Below are positions 52,372-54,925 of a DNA stretch of 54,925 nucleotides, one piece after another. The notes below the pieces were generated by a model that saw only the letters and a program-made list of their open reading frames with translations, searched no databases and was not told the origin of the DNA. The position numbers were made by a program, and so were the translations under genes. Position 1 is the stretch's first letter; each line of letters starts with the position of its first letter. The stretch spans positions 1 through 54,925 of the forward strand of contig MVRL01000109.1 of the NCBI GenBank assembly GCA_002067705.1, written 5' to 3'. The stretch comes from Methanosaeta sp. PtaU1.Bin112. GTDB lineage: Archaea; Halobacteriota; Methanosarcinia; Methanotrichales; Methanotrichaceae.

Positions 52372-53875
52372 TGTCTGGAACAAATCACGGGAAAACTGGC
52401 ACTGGCCGCTCCTCCCCCAGCCCCGCTTGGGATCTCCGGAGGACAGGGGCGAAGGGAAGAGCGGGGGCGATGGCCAGGCCGAGTTTCCTTTCCCCAACTA
52501 CTGCATAACCGTAGATCTGAATGCTCTAGACTGCGGTCCGGATTATCTGGAGAGCCTTTTTGATCATCTCATCGTCCACTACACATTCTGTCCCCGCTCC
52601 CTGGAAGAGGCCAGCCTGCTGGCCATAGCGGCGCTAAAGGGCCTCGATAAGCCCGATCCCCACCGGGCACGCTGCCTGGTCAATGTATTCACAGATATCG
52701 TCGTTGACTCGTTCCGCCTGGAGAGGAGCCCTTGCGATGAGCAGAAGGTGCTGCTGGGCTGGAAGAGGCTGGCCAGGCAGGCTGACCTCGCGCCTCTGGA
52801 TCGGGTGGTTCTCGGATTTCTGAGGGATTACTGGGGGGCGAATCTGCCATCTTGCTCGCGGCCTGAGGTGGACCTGATCGGAAGGATCTTCTCGCCGGGA
52901 ATTCGAGAGCGCAGCCTCTGGCAGAGGCAGTGCCGCCAGACTGCAAAGATCCTTGAGCCGTTCCTGCCCGGAATACTGGGGCGCGGTCAGATCAGATGCC
53001 TGGAGATCCTGAACGGCAGCGGGAAAGATGCGCCTCTGAGCTATGCCTCTGGCCTGGACTTCAGCCAGTTCGAGGAGGTTCTGGCCGTTCTGGGACTGAA
53101 GGGTGACCTGGGAGAGCTCAAGCGCTGGTATCGTGATCAGAGCTACAGCATCAAGATTCAGGAGCGGCCACGCTCTCGCCTGGAGAGCTATCCTTCTGCT
53201 CCGGTCAAGTGGAGGCTGACCGATCCCTGCAGCGAGCTGGACCATGCTTACTCCCTGAGCCTCTCTCCCTGGCTCATTCCGGGAGTGACCACCTACAAGC
53301 GCGGCACCGAAATTGGCGCCATGACACCCGCCGGCACAGCCGTTCCCGATCTACTCGTCGTCCTGGACAGCAGCCGCTCCATGGAAGGGCCGAAGATGGG
53401 GACCAAGACCCATAAAGCCACTCTGGCAGCCTTCAAAGCCTGCTGGTTTGCCCACAGCAAGGGTGCGGAGATCGCGGCCATCAATTTCAGCGAAAAATAC
53501 CTCATCGCTCCCTGGACGAGGGATTTGAATGCGGTAGAAGATGTGCTGGTGGAGTTCATTTCAACCCGCACTCACATACCTGGAAAAGCAATAAGGAAGC
53601 TAGCGGAAGAGCGCCCCGGCTGCCTGATAATCTGCATCACCGACACACATATTCAGAATCTCTATCAGGAATGGGACGACATTAAAAAAGCATCGGAGGC
53701 GGGCAATTTCGTTCTCTTCTGCATCGATCAGCCTTACAGGGACAAGCATGTGCAAGAAGCTCTTGCAAGTCTGGGCCGGGTCTACTACATCAACCGCCTG
53801 GAGGATCTCGTCTCTCTGGTGGTGGAGGCGGCTGGGCGGGCCTATTGCGGGGAAAGTTTTATCTTCTTAGAGTAG
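52331..53875 (+). CDS. VWA-domain protein, partner of the MoxR-like ATPase
   Basis: 514 residues. A helical N-terminal region (to about 330) precedes a von Willebrand A domain: VPDLLVVLDSSRSMEGPKMG holds the MIDAS DxSxS, and CLIICITDTHIQNL its later Asp. It resembles the CoxE/YehP type of VWA proteins that team with MoxR ATPases for cofactor or metal insertion. The start ATG 52331 overlaps the GXGXG gene by 41 bases. Gene order MoxR-GXGXG-VWA with overlaps suggests one complex. No signal peptide, so cytoplasmic. Confidence 0.85.
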   Translation: MDPNQRKISWNWADVWNKSRENWHWPLLPQPRLGSPEDRGEGKSGGDGQAEFPFPNYCITVDLNALDCGPDYLESLFDHLIVHYTFCPRSLEEASLLAIAALKGLDKPDPHRARCLVNVFTDIVVDSFRLERSPCDEQKVLLGWKRLARQADLAPLDRVVLGFLRDYWGANLPSCSRPEVDLIGRIFSPGIRERSLWQRQCRQTAKILEPFLPGILGRGQIRCLEILNGSGKDAPLSYASGLDFSQFEEVLAVLGLKGDLGELKRWYRDQSYSIKIQERPRSRLESYPSAPVKWRLTDPCSELDHAYSLSLSPWLIPGVTTYKRGTEIGAMTPAGTAVPDLLVVLDSSRSMEGPKMGTKTHKATLAAFKACWFAHSKGAEIAAINFSEKYLIAPWTRDLNAVEDVLVEFISTRTHIPGKAIRKLAEERPGCLIICITDTHIQNLYQEWDDIKKASEAGNFVLFCIDQPYRDKHVQEALASLGRVYYINRLEDLVSLVVEAAGRAYCGESFIFLE

Positions 53876-53891
53876 ACTGGATTGGTGGCGT

Positions 53892-53963
53892 GCCGGGATA
53901 GGGTAGTGGTTATCCTGAGGGACTGTGGATCCCTCGAGCTGGGTTCGAATCCCGGTCCCGGCC
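53892..53963 (+). tRNA. tRNA-His (anticodon GUG)
   Basis: Acceptor GCCGGGA (53892-53898) pairs with TCCCGGC, and discriminator is C53963. The anticodon arm AGGGA-CTGTGGA-TCCCT gives GTG. T arm CTGGG-TTCGAAT-CCCGG. The base before position 1 is T, so the G(-1) needed by HisRS is not encoded and would have to be added after transcription. CCA is not encoded. Confidence 0.95.
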
Positions 53964-54305
53964 CCTAATCACCGAGAAATTCATTTGTTTTTCTATTCTG
54001 TCGGACTGAGACTTTCCGGGAGCCTTTTTCCATTTCATTGCCTACTTCAAATGCAGAGGCAATGATGAGACCGAAAAGGTGCTATTCATTCAGGGGAATA
54101 TCATAATTAACATTATTTGAATACAGAAAGAGTTAAATACTATTATGAATACCATGTTTACTATCAGGTAGGAGTGCTACCTCAATACGGCTCAGGCGGG
54201 CTGTTCCCTTCAGCCATCCCTTCTTTCCTGGGCCGTTAGCTCCCTTTTCAAATAATTAAAATAATTACGCATTAAATATATTCTTCGAAAATAGAAGATG
54301 CAAAG
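53964..54305. other. 342-bp stretch without a recognised gene
   Basis: AGTTAAATAC at 54131-54140 looks like a TATA box and AGGTAG-GAGTG-CTACCT (54166-54182) forms a perfect 6-bp hairpin about 30 bases downstream. A small RNA starting near 54163 is possible but nothing else supports it. Confidence 0.35.
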
Positions 54306-54458
54306 ATGACCGCAGAAGCCGCGAGGAAAGCCTTTGGCCTGCCGGCCAGCGCTGAGGGCATCATGGCCTTGTTTGAGTGGGCCCGTTCTGCTATTGTCTT
54401 GAAGGAGGAGCTGGAGAGGAAGCTGGCCGCATTGAACGGCGTTCTGGTGGCCCTGTGA
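54306..54458 (+). CDS. Small hypothetical protein (50 aa)
   Basis: ATG 54306 opens a helical, Ala/Leu/Glu-rich frame: MTAEAARKAFGLPASAEG, then IMALFEWARSAIVLKEELER, ending LNGVLVAL. No family is recognised. AT-rich ATTAAATATATT lies about 24-35 bases before the ATG as a promoter. The neighbouring frames are shadows. It is plausible rather than certain; a frameshifted coiled-coil gene follows. Confidence 0.4.
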   Translation: MTAEAARKAFGLPASAEGIMALFEWARSAIVLKEELERKLAALNGVLVAL

Positions 54459-54573
54459 TGCACTCAATAGGCTGCAGGAAGGCCCGTAGTGCTTGCAGCT
54501 CAGCGCCGTGGGGTCTGGAAGCGATGGAGACAGGTCCGGATATGGGCCTCACTTGCTTTTTGGGGGAGCTACC

Positions 54574-54865
54574 ATGCCAAAGGATATGGCCGTGCAGATA
54601 GCTCAGGCTGTCGAGAAGGCCATCCAGCCTCTCCAGGAGCGCATTTTTTCCCTAGAGGACACAATTAGCCGGCCAGGAGGAGAAAACTGCAGCTATGCAG
54701 GCCACGCTCTTGGATAATCGGTTCACTCAGCTCAAGCTGACTAATGATCTGAAGGAAGCTGCTCAGAAGGCATCTCAGTCTGCCATATCGGCTGCAGCAT
54801 CACCGGGCAAGAAGACCGCCGCCAGGATAGCCAAGCTCAAGGCAATCCTTAAAAACCACTCATGA
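54574..54865 (+). pseudogene. Coiled-coil small protein interrupted by a frameshift
   Basis: GGGGGAGCT precedes ATG 54574, whose frame reads MPKDMAVQIAQAVEKAIQPL, QERIFSLEDT, then loses character and stops at 54717. The other frame takes over at about 54660 with QLAGQEEKTAAMQATLLDNR, then FTQLKLTNDLKEAAQKASQ and ends KAILKNHS at 54865. Joined, they make one helical protein of about 97 residues. A single-base change near 54655-54662 would explain it; a sequencing error or programmed shift are alternatives. Function unknown. Confidence 0.45.
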
Positions 54866-54925
54866 ATCTGCGATTCACACCAGAAACATGAAAGCAGTTG
54901 AGACGCAAAGAAGTTCATGGTATGG

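Overview
The window looks like a chromosome segment of a methanogenic euryarchaeon, most likely from the Methanothrix (Methanosaeta)/Methanosarcinales side. The evidence is archaeal information-processing genes (exosome Rrp4/Rrp41/Rrp42, RNase P Pop5/Rpp30, aIF5A, NMD3, MCM, DnaG, Pth2, rpl15e, rpl37Ae, rpoP), methanogen-specific genes (the YcaO/TfuA pair for McrA thioamidation and methanogenesis marker 11), TATA-box promoters, and large repetitive secreted proteins of the kind seen in Methanothrix. Genus-level placement is inference.

Layout. 1-5 kb: the N-terminal part of a giant repeat-built secreted protein running off the left edge, two more secreted proteins and a secreted TPR protein. 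5-8.3 kb (minus strand): a run containing aIF5A, agmatinase, an aminotransferase and an FMN-binding protein. 8.4-11.8 kb (plus): a thioesterase, ycaO-tfuA and nadA. 11.8-17.3 kb: a vapBC toxin-antitoxin pair flanked by two decayed nadA-like remnants, tRNA-Leu(CAG), a small conserved protein and a 1044-residue beta-helix surface protein that shares its N-terminal module with the left-edge protein. 17.6-21.2 kb: an RDD membrane protein, a ferredoxin-like aldo/keto reductase, a secreted amidohydrolase, CooT and tRNA-Arg(UCU). 21.2-28.5 kb (minus): the classical archaeal superoperon prefoldin-beta / Pcc1 / Brix / rpoP / L37Ae / exosome / SBDS / proteasome alpha / RNase P / L15e. 28.9-39.2 kb: acylphosphatase, a TPP enzyme overlapping methanogenesis marker 11, TruD, Pth2, DnaG, NMD3, DUF424 and MCM.

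39.3-45.5 kb is visibly AT-richer and holds the most interesting locus. It has five genes on the minus strand in transcription order: a 45-residue Cys-rich peptide (CGCGCIMGC near its C-terminus), a gingipain-like (C25) protease with no signal peptide, two tandem radical SAM/SPASM proteins with a shared PqqD-like N-terminal region, and a B12-binding radical SAM protein. A strong stem-loop separates the peptide gene from the enzyme genes. This is the arrangement of a RiPP (ribosomally made, post-translationally modified peptide) pathway, and I do not recognise it as a described class. An IS1634-like insertion sequence lies just upstream of its promoter.

47.3-50 kb (minus) carries an HPr-kinase-like protein, a phosphoglycerate mutase and a PfkB sugar kinase. 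50.3-53.9 kb (plus) is a tightly overlapping three-gene unit: a MoxR-like AAA+ ATPase with an altered P-loop, a GXGXG protein related to formylmethanofuran dehydrogenase subunit C, and a VWA-domain protein. It looks like a chaperone/insertase system with a beta-helix partner. The right end has tRNA-His(GUG), a 50-residue ORF and a frameshifted coiled-coil gene.
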